Shown one piece after another: positions 1-9,219 of a DNA stretch of 64,000 bases; position 1 is the first letter of the stretch; each line of letters opens with the position of its first letter. A program made the translations under genes and the position numbers. A model generated the notes under the pieces. It worked only from the letters and a program-made list of their open reading frames with translations. It made no database searches and was not told the DNA's origin. The DNA comes from JBFLYC01 sp040756735 (GTDB lineage Bacteria; Bacillota; DSM-16504; Desulfitibacterales; Desulfitibacteraceae), in the NCBI GenBank assembly GCA_040756735.1, contig JBFLYC010000016.1, positions 1 to 64,000 on the forward strand. The letters run 5' to 3'.

Positions 1-11
1 ATTGTATCAAA

Positions 12-38
12 AGGGCGGGAATTCCTGCTCTTTTTTTA
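12..38 (+). terminator. Rho-independent terminator
   Basis: An 8-bp stem (AGGGCGGG pairing with CCTGCTCT, two G-U pairs) with an AATT loop is followed by seven T. It would end a plus-strand gene lying left of the window. Confidence 0.6.
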
Positions 39-107
39 TCTTTTGTGATAAGTTTTTCGCATATATGTTTACTTTTAATAAAACAATTGTAATGCTACTG
101 TAATGTG

Positions 108-211
108 AAATTCTCCTGTTATTGTTCCTAGTTTATTTTGAAAAACTATCCTAATATCTGGTAAAATCCTCCTGCTATAATTTGCAGTTTATTCCTAGTT
201 TATTTTGAAAA
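108..211. repeat. Imperfect tandem duplication at 3' end of PHP gene
   Basis: The block at 125-144 (TTCCTAGTTTATTTTGAAAA) recurs exactly at 192-211, where it holds the last codons and stop of the PHP-domain gene. Each copy is preceded by a similar 15-base block (aaattctcctgttat at 108-122; aaatcctcctgctat at 164-178). The second unit carries about 12 extra bases. It looks like a diverged duplication of the gene's tail. Confidence 0.6.
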
Positions 212-2267
212 TCGACATTTCACCAAACATCTGATCAGGATATACCAATGGACCATATGTTGCATACGAATTACCTTGCTTCAGAGCTTGATAATACTTT
301 TCAAGACTAAACTGTCCAGTGACATGGGCAATGGTTCTGGCATTTCCAGAACGATACAACCATACATCATGTACATCGCTGCCTCCGGTGAGATAGTACT
401 TTTTACCTTCGCTCCAAAAGTCCCAGGCTTTTTGCAGAGCACGATAATTATCTCTGGCACGAATTGCAGCGTTTATTTCAATTAAATCAAAATCTGGATC
501 AAATCCCCCCGGAACCATGTCCTTTTCTAAATTATAGAAATATCCATAAGAGATATATGGATGAGCAATAATAATCAATGCGTTCAACTTCCTGCCCTCA
601 GCAAAAATTTCGCTAACAGTACCTGCTGGATTAATATTGACAGGCTTATCCAAAGGAATGGGCAGCATATTGATGTGGCCCCAGTTGGGCGACACTTCAA
701 TTGAGGAAATAAATGGTATGCCCCTCCCTGATGCCAATTCCTTAATCTTTTTATTATTGGCAATGGAATCATGATCACTGACGAAGATTATATCCAAACC
801 GCTGGCAAGCTGGGATCGAACCAGATAATCCGGAGGTGTTACCCCATCCAGAATATCCGAGTGATGGTGCAGGTCGGCAGAATACCATCCCTCTCTTGGA
901 AGATCAATCAATACTTCTAAAGCTTGAGAAAGTGTATGTATGCCTTCTGGTTCGACAGTGAGACTTACTTTGTCCTCCTTGGATATAAACCCGGCTCCCT
1001 TGGACAAGGTTAAAACATAGTCACCAGGCGCTAGAAGAAATTCGGCCTGCCCAATATTGTCAAGCTTGGTAAAGAAGGTTTTCGCCCCTACATATCCTAC
1101 CAGGATTTCCGGTCCTTCAGTTATCTCAACCCTGGCATCAAGAGGTTCACCTGTGTTCTTTCCCTTTATCTCAAGGATTACAGTTCCACCCTTTTGTAGA
1201 TCATCAAAGGTGATTTCAGATATTTTGTCCTGCTCAATGGTTACATCTCTTTTGGCGCTGATGGAGTAGCCTTTAGCCACTGCATGCACTAAATACTTTC
1301 CTGGTGGAAGCTTAAAACTGTATGCCCCATCCGAACCCACATCCCAGACATACAGCATTTCCTTACCATTTTCAGCAACTTTTTCCACAATAATAATGGG
1401 TTTATCTATCTTACTTCCACCCGTGGTCACTACTTGCCCTTTTAGAGTGCCAACTGTCTCATTTTTAATTCCCACGTTAAATTCAAGAATTTCTGATGCA
1501 CTACCAACATCAGCAAACTGAACCCATGCATCAAATACCTTAACTTCACCTGGAGCAATGTTATGATTGTAGTACAAGTCCTTCCAACCTGTACCATAGG
1601 CAAAATCAGTAAAACCCGGATAATGCAGGGCCATTGTCCAGGCCTCATCATATCCCAACACAAAATCGCCATACCAGCTTTGGGCAACCTGGTCATAGCC
1701 TGGTTGTTCACTGCCAAAAGGCCCAAACATATAACCGCTAAGCGTACACAGAGAATATCCAGAGATCAAACCTTCATAGGTCTTAGTTCCATTGTTTGTC
1801 ATTAAGGTACTGATTTTAAGTATCTTGCTTCCAGCTTCTACGGTATAAGTGGTAACTAAATCCACACCTTCCGCATAGTCCCGCTCAACTTTGATCACTG
1901 CTCTGGCAGGGTTGTTCTCCACTACTTCAACGCGCTGGTAGGTGCTAGGCCAAGCGGACCACCCATTAGGCAAGAAATCAATCAAAGCCGTTCTATTATC
2001 AGTCCATTCGCCATTTACTAAGATCGCTGTGTCTACTATAGACCCATGGGGAACACCCCATGGCGGCGCTGTCCCAACAGCAAAACTTATCTTAAAATAT
2101 TCATTTGTTACAGTAATATCCCTATCACTAAGGGCAGCGCCATTAACAATGGTAGTTGGTCCAATAACTACATCCACCTTACCTGCAGGCACTTCTGCTG
2201 CACTGCCAATCATAGAAATGCAAAGTACAATCAACGCCATCAACAACAAAACTCTGCTTTTTTTCAC
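195..2267 (-). CDS. Exported CehA/McbA-like hydrolase with C-terminal PHP domain
   Basis: Predicted secreted metal-dependent hydrolase. Numbering from the upstream ATG at 2276: a signal peptide (hydrophobic stretch to about residue 27), a long beta-rich part, two carboxypeptidase-regulatory-like repeats (about 285-355 and 370-455, each with a PPGKY/APGDY turn), then a PHP phosphoesterase domain from about 463. The metal ligands are visible: DLHHHS (about 468-473), SDHD (about 500), AHPY (about 570) and GSDVHD (about 632). The ATG at 2276 directly abuts GAAAGGAG, so the GTG at 2267, nine bases beyond, is preferred. The substrate is not evident. The protein ends soon after the PHP core, next to a duplicated tail sequence, so its C-terminus may be shortened. 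It stands alone, facing away from the terminator at 2452. Confidence 0.85.
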   Translation of the reverse strand: MKKSRVLLLMALIVLCISMIGSAAEVPAGKVDVVIGPTTIVNGAALSDRDITVTNEYFKISFAVGTAPPWGVPHGSIVDTAILVNGEWTDNRTALIDFLPNGWSAWPSTYQRVEVVENNPARAVIKVERDYAEGVDLVTTYTVEAGSKILKISTLMTNNGTKTYEGLISGYSLCTLSGYMFGPFGSEQPGYDQVAQSWYGDFVLGYDEAWTMALHYPGFTDFAYGTGWKDLYYNHNIAPGEVKVFDAWVQFADVGSASEILEFNVGIKNETVGTLKGQVVTTGGSKIDKPIIIVEKVAENGKEMLYVWDVGSDGAYSFKLPPGKYLVHAVAKGYSISAKRDVTIEQDKISEITFDDLQKGGTVILEIKGKNTGEPLDARVEITEGPEILVGYVGAKTFFTKLDNIGQAEFLLAPGDYVLTLSKGAGFISKEDKVSLTVEPEGIHTLSQALEVLIDLPREGWYSADLHHHSDILDGVTPPDYLVRSQLASGLDIIFVSDHDSIANNKKIKELASGRGIPFISSIEVSPNWGHINMLPIPLDKPVNINPAGTVSEIFAEGRKLNALIIIAHPYISYGYFYNLEKDMVPGGFDPDFDLIEINAAIRARDNYRALQKAWDFWSEGKKYYLTGGSDVHDVWLYRSGNARTIAHVTGQFSLEKYYQALKQGNSYATYGPLVYPDQMFGEMSIFKIN

Positions 2268-2451
2268 CCCATCCATCTCCTTTCATAAAAGTTTACAAAT
2301 ACTCTAACAGTAAATAAATCTAAATCCTCCTTTCTATCTTTTAAAATTTTCACAAAATTCTCTATAGAAAATTATACCAAAGGATGAGCGCTTTTTTGCT
2401 TATGCAATTAGACTAAATTTTCTGAAGAATATGTGCTATTTGCACAAAAAT

Positions 2452-2482
2452 AAGGATGCCTTATATAAAGGCATCCTTTTTA
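2452..2482 (-). terminator. Terminator after the NamZ-family gene
   Basis: A 9-bp perfect stem (AAGGATGCC / GGCATCCTT) has an AT-rich loop and T-runs on both sides. It sits just downstream of the minus-strand gene ending at 2572 and may work in both directions. Confidence 0.8.
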
Positions 2483-2571
2483 CCCAATGATTTAACTATT
2501 AGAATTCCCATATCTAGCGCCTATTTCCTATTTCTAAATAAGCGCATCCCTAGATTTATTAAGTATCATAT

Positions 2572-4131
2572 TTAATCAATTAGTACACTACGCAATTCGG
2601 GACTCCAATGCACCTTGGCTCCAAGGTATTCTCCCACATACCTGGCAGGCGCTAAAGTACGGCTGTGATTAATAACTGGTATTGTGTCCATGGTATTGAC
2701 TTCCCCATTAACAATGGCATTGGGGCTATTAACAGTAAACTGAATTGTCCTGCCATGTCCTGAAATTAAAATTTCTCTGGTTAACGGATTATAATGTACA
2801 ATGGCTCCCATGGACTCTGCAATGGCCCTTAGGGGAACCATGAGCCGGTTATTACCATCTATAAAGGGCGGAGAATCAAAACTGATAGGATTGCCGGACA
2901 CTTTGACAGCAATTTGTTCACCCAGGGCATATCCCCTTCTGGGAATATGATCATAAATTAAATACTTTTTCCGCTCTTCCTTAAACTTGGCTAACTGCGG
3001 CTCATACTTTTGTTCAATCTGCTGGGGAGTAAGCTTTTCTTCAAGGTACTGCCCAATCTTATCCGTACCCATTATCTTATCAAACATAATAATACTTTGC
3101 CCGCTCTTTGGAACCTTGAAATCACTTAGAATGCGTGCATAGGATAAAGCATAAATCCCTGACCGCGCCGGGTTAAAGGAATATGGATCAATGATGTTCA
3201 ACCTTACCCCCCCTGCTTCACCCCGCATCTCAGGTATAAATGTTACACCTTGAAGTCCAGCTTGATTGAGCAGGTCAGCAAATTTAGATGGGTCTATACC
3301 TCTACCTCCAATCCACTTAAACTGATCAGCTTGAAATATGCCTGTACCTTCTCCTAATCCGGTAGCCATATAGCCAAAGACAGAAGCAAGGTCTGGAATA
3401 TTAGGAGAAGTCTGGACCCACTGCAAACCAGTATCCATGAAAAGCATTGATCTGGTATATCCCTCCATGGCTACCACAGTAAGATTTGCCCCAATCTGCC
3501 TGTTGAAATAGAAAGCCAGTTCGCCAATGGTCATCCCATGAGCCATGGGCAAATTATCTATGCCAACAAAGGACTTAAATTTATCTTCCAATACCGGTCC
3601 TTCTACAATGAGGCCTCCAACCGGGTTAGGCCTGTCAAGGACTATGATGGATTTACCGTACTTTTGAGCCGCCACCATACTATAGTTTAAGGTAGAGATA
3701 TACGTATATGTTCTTGAGCCGATGTCTTGCATGTCAAAAACCAGAACATCCACATTGCGCAGCATAGCCTCAGTCGGCATACGAGTACTCCCGTACAAAC
3801 TGTAAACAGGAATGCCCAGTTTCTTATGTACATATGATTCCACATATTCTCCAGCTTTAGCTATACCGTCAATACCATGTTCAGGACCATATAAAGCCAC
3901 CAGGTTGATGGACTTGTCCTCAGCAAAAATATCTACTAAACTCCTGCCCTTGCTGTCAACTCCGCTTTGATTGGTAATCAATCCAACTCTTTTGCCCTGG
4001 AGTAAATGATAATATTTTTCCAGCAATACTTCATTGCCTAACTTAAACTTCGGGGTTTCAGCGCTTCCCGAAAAGCTAAAAGTTAAAACTAAGACTAGTA
4101 TGAAAGCTGTAATTCTTAATAGATATTTCAT
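2572..4131 (-). CDS. namZ: Exo-beta-N-acetylmuramidase NamZ family (DUF1343) with stalk domain
   Basis: Probable secreted cell-wall hydrolase. The family includes B. subtilis YbbC/NamZ, which removes terminal MurNAc from peptidoglycan fragments. Residues 1-24 form a signal peptide. The DUF1343 core covers about 35-410, with the family signatures VGLITNQSG, LYGPEHG, FDMQDIGSRTYTY and LDRPNPVGG. A C-terminal copper-amine-oxidase-like stalk domain (about 415-519, NRLMVPLRAIAE motif) follows; such domains are common on clostridial surface proteins and probably hold the enzyme at the wall. A GGAG lies 8 bases before the ATG. The gene is monocistronic, flanked by terminators at 2452 and 4211. The family call is firm; the substrate is inferred from the family. 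Confidence 0.88.
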   Translation of the reverse strand: MKYLLRITAFILVLVLTFSFSGSAETPKFKLGNEVLLEKYYHLLQGKRVGLITNQSGVDSKGRSLVDIFAEDKSINLVALYGPEHGIDGIAKAGEYVESYVHKKLGIPVYSLYGSTRMPTEAMLRNVDVLVFDMQDIGSRTYTYISTLNYSMVAAQKYGKSIIVLDRPNPVGGLIVEGPVLEDKFKSFVGIDNLPMAHGMTIGELAFYFNRQIGANLTVVAMEGYTRSMLFMDTGLQWVQTSPNIPDLASVFGYMATGLGEGTGIFQADQFKWIGGRGIDPSKFADLLNQAGLQGVTFIPEMRGEAGGVRLNIIDPYSFNPARSGIYALSYARILSDFKVPKSGQSIIMFDKIMGTDKIGQYLEEKLTPQQIEQKYEPQLAKFKEERKKYLIYDHIPRRGYALGEQIAVKVSGNPISFDSPPFIDGNNRLMVPLRAIAESMGAIVHYNPLTREILISGHGRTIQFTVNSPNAIVNGEVNTMDTIPVINHSRTLAPARYVGEYLGAKVHWSPELRSVLID

Positions 4132-4210
4132 TTATGCCTCTCCTTCTCTGGTGTGTTTTATATAGTGCACAATTAATAAATTCGCCTTTACCATTGCAAT
4201 ATCCTTTTTA

Positions 4211-4256
4211 AAAAACAAAAAAGTGCAGGCCCCTAAAAAGCCTGACCGGGGCCTGT
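4211..4256 (-). terminator. Terminator after LysM deacetylase
   Basis: The stem GCAGGCCCC / GGGGCCTG is followed on the minus strand by a run of T (cttttttgttttttt). It lies 23 bp past the stop of the deacetylase gene. Confidence 0.8.
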
Positions 4257-4278
4257 AATAAGCCTAAGATTTATAACT

Positions 4279-5358
4279 TTACTTATATGCCGGAATACCT
4301 ATAAGGTCATCTAAGGCAACAAATTCATATCCTTGTACTCTTAAAGTGTAGATTATTTCTGGCAGAGCCTGTACAGTTGCGGCCATGCTCTGACCTTCTC
4401 CTCCAGCTGAGTGAAACAATAGAATTGCACCTGGTTTAACATCAGGTAGTGTATTAATTAAGATCTGATCTACATCTCTGTCACGCCAGTCCACGGAATC
4501 CACGTTCCAGTTAATTATCTTGTAGTTTACTTTTTTCATATACTCCAAGGACTCCCTGGAAACTGCGCCATAAGGGGGCCTTATTAGTGCAGTGTTTTTG
4601 CCGGTAATCTCATGAAGAATTCTCTCTGTATTGGATATCTCCTGCTCCAGGCGCTCCCTACTCACTTTTGCCAGATTAGGATGAGACCAAGAATGGTTGC
4701 CAATTAGATGACCTTCTTTAAATATGCGGTCAACCACCCAAGAATACCTGGCAGACCTCTCCCCTATTAAAAAGAAAGTTGCAGGGACTTTATATTGCTT
4801 TAGGACATCTAAAACTTGAGGCGTATATTTTCCATCAGGTCCATCATCAAATGTCAAAGCAACTCGATTGGTATTAGTCGGTCCAGACAGGTAAAAATCA
4901 CCTCTGAATTCTTTGGCCAAATATGCAATTGAATTCATATAAGACTCCGAAGGTGACTGCTGTACCTTTGGTTCAAGTTTTGGAATTTTAAGAACTTGTC
5001 CAACATATAGCAAGTCCCAGTTGGTTATACTGTTTGCGTTGGCCAAGGCCTCCATAGTGACACCAAGCTTCTGTGAGATCAAGAACAGGCTGTCTCCAGG
5101 CTTAACAACATACATGTTATTAAGGGACTGCTGCTGTTTTCCTGGAATAATCAATACTTGTCTTGGAAATATTCTTTCTGGATTGCGCAGGTTATTTTTG
5201 GCAACTATCTCACTAACTGTTACCCCATATTTCTGGGCAATCACAAACAAACTTTCCCCGGGTGCTACTCTATGCACCTGAGCTGCATAAATTACATCGG
5301 AATTAAATATCACAAGAAATAAAAATATGCATAATAAAGATTTAACTATCCTTTTCAT
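4279..5358 (-). CDS. LysM-domain polysaccharide deacetylase
   Basis: Exported NodB-type (carbohydrate esterase 4) deacetylase acting on wall glycans. After a signal peptide (1-25) come two LysM modules (about 28-72 and 82-126, each opening with HRVAPGES or YVVKPGDS and containing a GVT motif), then the NodB domain (about 158-355). Catalytic features are TFDDGPDG (metal-binding DD), HSWSHP (zinc His pair), RPPYG and LFHSAG. The ATG has GGAGGTAGGAGG upstream. The architecture is typical of spore-cortex or vegetative-wall deacetylases in Firmicutes; which wall it acts on cannot be told here. It diverges from ku across a 265-bp gap. Confidence 0.92.
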   Translation of the reverse strand: MKRIVKSLLCIFLFLVIFNSDVIYAAQVHRVAPGESLFVIAQKYGVTVSEIVAKNNLRNPERIFPRQVLIIPGKQQQSLNNMYVVKPGDSLFLISQKLGVTMEALANANSITNWDLLYVGQVLKIPKLEPKVQQSPSESYMNSIAYLAKEFRGDFYLSGPTNTNRVALTFDDGPDGKYTPQVLDVLKQYKVPATFFLIGERSARYSWVVDRIFKEGHLIGNHSWSHPNLAKVSRERLEQEISNTERILHEITGKNTALIRPPYGAVSRESLEYMKKVNYKIINWNVDSVDWRDRDVDQILINTLPDVKPGAILLFHSAGGEGQSMAATVQALPEIIYTLRVQGYEFVALDDLIGIPAYK

Positions 5359-5571
5359 TGGGCCTCCTACCTCCCTTCTTAGCGCGGCATGTTTTAGATG
5401 AATCTACAATCTTTAATAGTTCTTCAGAGAATAAAATTTCTCGTAAAAAAACCATACACCTTCAAGTAAGTTGTGGGAGTAGAGGCAGCAGCATACAAAT
5501 TTGCGTAATTGAGTAATTCTTGCAAGAATTATCATATTTACTGCCAGATCACATACAGAGAAGTTTTTTTC

Positions 5572-5601
5572 TGGACCTTTAGGGAAAAGCTAAATTATAA
5601 T
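5572..5601 (+). promoter_or_regulatory. Candidate promoter for ku
   Basis: TGGACC (5572-5577) is followed after 18 bp by a perfect TATAAT (5596-5601), leaving a leader of about 17 nt to the ku ribosome binding site. The -35 match is only 4 of 6. In Bacillus the equivalent genes are read by a forespore sigma factor; I see no clear sigma-G pattern here. Confidence 0.45.
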
Positions 5602-5624
5602 GAAAACTCAAAAAGGTGAGGATA

Positions 5625-6467
5625 ATGCAAACAGTTTGGAAGGGATCAATTAGTTTCGGACTTTTAAATGTACCTGTGAGAATGAGTACGGCAACTGTGA
5701 GGGAAAACATAAGTTTTAAGCTCCTGCATGCAAAATGCCATACACCCTTAATGCAAAAACGCTTTTGCCCTAATTGCAACAGCGAAGTTGATTACGAAGA
5801 CACTGTGAGAGGATATGAGTATGAGGATAACAAGTATGTGATAATTAAAAATGAAGATTTAGAAGCAATCCCTGTAGAAAGCACAAGGACCATTGATATT
5901 GTTGATTTTATAAAGCTAGAAGAAGTTGACCCTATATATTATGATAAAACCTATTACCTCAGGCCAGGGGAGGGCGGAGAAAAGCCTTACCTCATTTTGC
6001 GTAATGCCATGCAAAAAACAGGAAGGGTAGCTGTGGCAAAGGTTACCATACGCCAAAAGGAACACCTGGCATTAATTCGCCTCATCGGTAATGCCTTAGG
6101 CTTGGAAACAATGTTTTTCCCTGATGAAGTTCGAAGTGTCCATGAGCTTGGAATAGAAAACCTTGAAAAAAAAATTCAGATCAGAGGGGCCGAAATGGAT
6201 ATGGCTGTGCAGCTTGTAGAGAATTTGACAGCTGAATTTAATCCGGAAAAATATCATGACGAATACCGAGAGGAACTCTTAAAAATAATCCGGGCTAAAG
6301 TTGAAGGCAAAGAGATTAAGGAACCTGCCCCTGTGCTGCCAAAAACCCAGGTTTTAGACCTGATGGAAAAACTCCGTGCCAGTGTGGAAGCCACTAAAAA
6401 GGAAGAACCTAGAACTGGCAAAGCACAACCCAAAGAACCAGCCAAGAAAAAAAGAAAAACTGTATGA
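5625..6467 (+). CDS. ku: Non-homologous end-joining protein Ku
   Basis: DNA-end-binding homodimer that starts bacterial NHEJ and recruits LigD. The 280-residue length is normal for the family. The N-terminus WKGSISFGLLNVPV and the core LHAKCHTPLMQKRFCPNC and YYLRPGEGGEKPY are Ku signatures. The C-terminal tail (last about 30 residues) is rich in Lys, Pro and Glu, as in other bacterial Ku proteins. An upstream in-frame GTG (5616) lies inside the Shine-Dalgarno AAGGTGAGG, so the ATG at 5625 is the likely start. It converges on the LigD polymerase gene with 43 bp between the stops; the ligase gene is 2.7 kb further on. Confidence 0.95.
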   Translation: MQTVWKGSISFGLLNVPVRMSTATVRENISFKLLHAKCHTPLMQKRFCPNCNSEVDYEDTVRGYEYEDNKYVIIKNEDLEAIPVESTRTIDIVDFIKLEEVDPIYYDKTYYLRPGEGGEKPYLILRNAMQKTGRVAVAKVTIRQKEHLALIRLIGNALGLETMFFPDEVRSVHELGIENLEKKIQIRGAEMDMAVQLVENLTAEFNPEKYHDEYREELLKIIRAKVEGKEIKEPAPVLPKTQVLDLMEKLRASVEATKKEEPRTGKAQPKEPAKKKRKTV

Positions 6468-6510
6468 TAGATCAACATCTTTCTGAATATGCTGTTTCAT
6501 ACCTTTTAGT

Positions 6511-7404
6511 TTATAATGTAAGTGCTGGGAGTTTTTGCTGCTTGTCCAATACTCCTTGAAAAAGGTCTCCATACATTTCCAGTCTGGGAAAAATTGTCTG
6601 AATTGTGAATTTAGTTGGTACTAAAGCCGGATCCTCCAATTCCTTCCATAAGATAGGTGTAGAAACTGTAGCCTCAGGGCTTGGACGAAGGCTGTAGGGA
6701 GCCGGAATTGTTTTACCGCTGGCATTTTGCACTGCATCTAAATAGACTTTATCACCCCTGCGTTTTATACTGCGCACTGTGGTGGCTAGACCTGACTCAT
6801 AGCTTTCTATAATTTGGCATAGTTTTAGCAAAAATTCACGTACCTGCGAAAAAGAATAAACGGGTTTAATGGGGATATAGATATGAATGCCCGACATACC
6901 TGAAGTCTTAGGAAAACCATGTAAATTAAGCTCATCCAAAAGCGCCTTAAAAAGCTTGGCAACTTTAACAGCTTCTGTAAAGCCTGTATTACCCGAAGGA
7001 TCAATATCAAGTACAGCAATATCAGGGTGTTTTAAGTAGGGCAGGCGCGCAAACCAGGTGTGCATCTCTATACAGGCCCGATTAACAATCCAAATTAGAC
7101 TTGGAGTATCATTAATAATGCACCAGTTTACTACTCCTTTTCTATCGGAAGCAATGGGGGTTGTCTGCAGCCAGGCGGGGGCTTCCTTGGGACACTCCTT
7201 CTGATAAAAGCTTTTTCCGGATATTCCATCAGGATATGGCTTCATGGAAAATGGACGGCCTCTGATATGAGCAAGTAAAATAGGAGCTACTTGTATGTAG
7301 TACTTAATCAAGTCTGCCTTAGTAAGTCCAAGCTCTGGCCAGAATACCTTGTCTAGATTTGTTACTTTTACTTCTTTGCCTTCTATATACAGGTTATTCA
7401 TCAT
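6511..7404 (-). CDS. ligD: Stand-alone LigD polymerase (primase-like) domain
   Basis: NHEJ polymerase that fills or extends broken ends, usually preferring ribonucleotides. The whole protein (297 aa) is the archaeo-eukaryotic primase-like PolDom: NLDKVFWPELGLTKADLI at the start, RPFSMKPYPDGI, then the catalytic VLDIDPS acidic pair (about residues 133-137) and the SGIHIYIPI histidine motif. No phosphoesterase or ligase domain is attached, unlike the fused LigD of Mycobacterium or Pseudomonas; the ligase is a separate gene at 9220. GGAG lies 10 bases before the first of two tandem ATGs. Its neighbour ku is convergent, so the two are not co-transcribed. Confidence 0.93.
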   Translation of the reverse strand: MMNNLYIEGKEVKVTNLDKVFWPELGLTKADLIKYYIQVAPILLAHIRGRPFSMKPYPDGISGKSFYQKECPKEAPAWLQTTPIASDRKGVVNWCIINDTPSLIWIVNRACIEMHTWFARLPYLKHPDIAVLDIDPSGNTGFTEAVKVAKLFKALLDELNLHGFPKTSGMSGIHIYIPIKPVYSFSQVREFLLKLCQIIESYESGLATTVRSIKRRGDKVYLDAVQNASGKTIPAPYSLRPSPEATVSTPILWKELEDPALVPTKFTIQTIFPRLEMYGDLFQGVLDKQQKLPALTL

Positions 7405-7503
7405 AGTTGCTTATCTCCTAGCAATACAAAACATTATGTGAATTTATAATACTTTGATTTATTATTTGCCTTAACTAAAATAAAAATAAGGAAAATAAGA
7501 AAA

Positions 7504-7573
7504 GGGGACACACCAAACAAGGTCAGGGGACACACCTCCTTCGGAGGAATGTCCCCAACGTATGAATGTCCCC
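7504..7573. repeat. Nested GGGGACA...TGTCCCC palindrome
   Basis: Two GGGGACACACC arms (7504, 7526) face two GAATGTCCCC arms (ending 7556, 7573). The inner pair forms a near-perfect hairpin GGGGACACACCTCC-TTCG-GGAGGAATGTCCCC. It is the best preserved of a family of dispersed palindromes in this window (others at 50728, 60671, 62263 and decayed copies near 24.1-24.4 kb). Confidence 0.75.
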
Positions 7574-7577
7574 AACT

Positions 7578-7595
7578 TAAAAACCGAAAGGGTTT
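7578..7595 (-). terminator. Weak terminator after nhaC
   Basis: A 5-bp stem AAACC / GGTTT with a CTTTC loop and a short T-run on the minus strand lies 35 bp past the nhaC stop. The stem is short, so the call is tentative; the adjacent palindrome could also stop transcription. Confidence 0.35.
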
Positions 7596-7630
7596 ATTTA
7601 TTTTTATTTCATCCAATAGGCATTAGTAAA

Positions 7631-9055
7631 TTAACCGCTGACTGCCTCTCCTTTATCCTTAGCAGGCGTTCCTTTATCATCAATTTTTTCCATGGTGATG
7701 CCGGTAAAGCCATAAAAGGCTGATACAATTGGATTAAGCAGGTTAAGGAAAGCAAAGGGCAGGTACGCAAAGGGGTGTACCCCTAAAGTAGCAAACATAA
7801 AGGCGCCGCAAGTGTTCCATGGTATCAATGCAGACGTCATGGTTCCTGAATCTTCCAAAACACGGGATAGGTTTTTGGGATGAAGTCCCTTATCCTTGTA
7901 AGCAGGGGCATACATTCTTCCAGGAATTACAATTGCTAGATACTGGTCTGCAGCAATCAAGTTGATACCAATACAGGTAAGAATTGTGCTAACTACTAGA
8001 GAACCGGTACTCTTGGCTATGCTCAAGATTTTTTCCACTAGAGCTTCGAGCATCCTGGTCCTCTCCATAATACCGCCAAAAGCTAAAGCAGCAAAAATAA
8101 GTGAAATGGACCACATCATGGAATCAAGGCCGCCTCTGGTAAGCAGGTCATCAACCAGCTCTACTCCTGTTCCCCCTTCATAGCCATAATGTAGGGCATC
8201 AACAACTGAACCCAGATCAGCTCCTTGGAAGATTACCGCAAACAAGCTTCCCAAAATAACACCGCCAATGAGACCTGGAATTGCAGGAATCTTAAATGCC
8301 ACCATTAAAATAACCAATACGGCAGGCAATAATAGGAGTGGATTAATAGTAAACTCCTCGCCTAAAGTTGTCATTATTAAGTCAACATTTTCTGTACTTG
8401 CTGTCCCAGAAACAAACTTTGCTCCCAGAATAGCATAAAGAATAAGTGCAATTATTAAGCTGGGTGTTACAGTATAAACCATGTGTCTTATGTGGTCAAA
8501 GAGTTCTGCCCCGGTAACAGCCGGTGCAAGGTTAGTTGTGTCTGATAAGGGTGACATTTTATCTCCGAAATACGCGCCAGAAACCACTGCTCCGGCTACC
8601 ATATACAGGGGCACTCCTAAACCCTGACCTATACCGATGGCAGCTACACCCACTGTTCCCGCAGTGGTCCAGGAGCTGCCTGTAGCCAGTGATGTGATAC
8701 AGGCTATTAGACATATGGCTACAAGGAAAATTGAAGGATTTAACAGCATCAATCCGTAATAAATCATAGCCGGAACTACACCGCCCAGCATCCATGAACC
8801 AATAATCATACCTATGATCATTAAGATAATAATAGCCTTCATAGCAGCATTAATTCCAGCTAAGGCCCCTTCTTCAATCTCACTCCACTTGAAACCAGAT
8901 TTAATAGCAACTAAACTGGCTACAACTGCAGCGAGTACTAACGGTATGTGCGGGTCACCCCCCAAAACTAAAAGAGTAAATGATAAAGCTGCCACTAAAA
9001 ATAAAATAGAAAAAATAGCTGCCCCAAAACTGGGTTTCTTACTTTCAGTTGACAA
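7631..9055 (-). CDS. nhaC: Na+/H+ antiporter, NhaC family
   Basis: Inner-membrane secondary transporter exchanging Na+ (or a substrate such as malate or lactate in some relatives) for H+. The 474 residues contain about 11-12 hydrophobic helices, and the conserved NhaC segments GSSWTTAGTVGVA, GAYFGDKMSPLSDTTNLAPA and IPWNTCGAF are present. It starts at a TTG preceded by AAGGAGGGGACG at normal spacing, with a good promoter at 9088-9115. It sits between the two LigD genes without an obvious functional link and forms its own transcription unit. Exact ion specificity cannot be read from sequence. Confidence 0.92.
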   Translation of the reverse strand: MSTESKKPSFGAAIFSILFLVAALSFTLLVLGGDPHIPLVLAAVVASLVAIKSGFKWSEIEEGALAGINAAMKAIIILMIIGMIIGSWMLGGVVPAMIYYGLMLLNPSIFLVAICLIACITSLATGSSWTTAGTVGVAAIGIGQGLGVPLYMVAGAVVSGAYFGDKMSPLSDTTNLAPAVTGAELFDHIRHMVYTVTPSLIIALILYAILGAKFVSGTASTENVDLIMTTLGEEFTINPLLLLPAVLVILMVAFKIPAIPGLIGGVILGSLFAVIFQGADLGSVVDALHYGYEGGTGVELVDDLLTRGGLDSMMWSISLIFAALAFGGIMERTRMLEALVEKILSIAKSTGSLVVSTILTCIGINLIAADQYLAIVIPGRMYAPAYKDKGLHPKNLSRVLEDSGTMTSALIPWNTCGAFMFATLGVHPFAYLPFAFLNLLNPIVSAFYGFTGITMEKIDDKGTPAKDKGEAVSG

Positions 9056-9087
9056 AAGCGTCCCCTCCTTCTTTAAACTTTATAGTT

Positions 9088-9115
9088 ATTATAACATGAA
9101 TTAAATATTTGTTAA
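9088..9115 (-). promoter_or_regulatory. Sigma-A promoter of nhaC
   Basis: TTAACA, 16-bp spacer and a perfect TATAAT on the minus strand, about 25 bp before the nhaC ribosome binding site. Confidence 0.6.
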
Positions 9116-9219
9116 TACAAATTATTCTAATATATTGACAATATACATTTTTAGAAACTATTTTGACAAATAATACATGTATGTAGACTAGATGTGACAA
9201 TAAGCGGGGGTCCATAACT

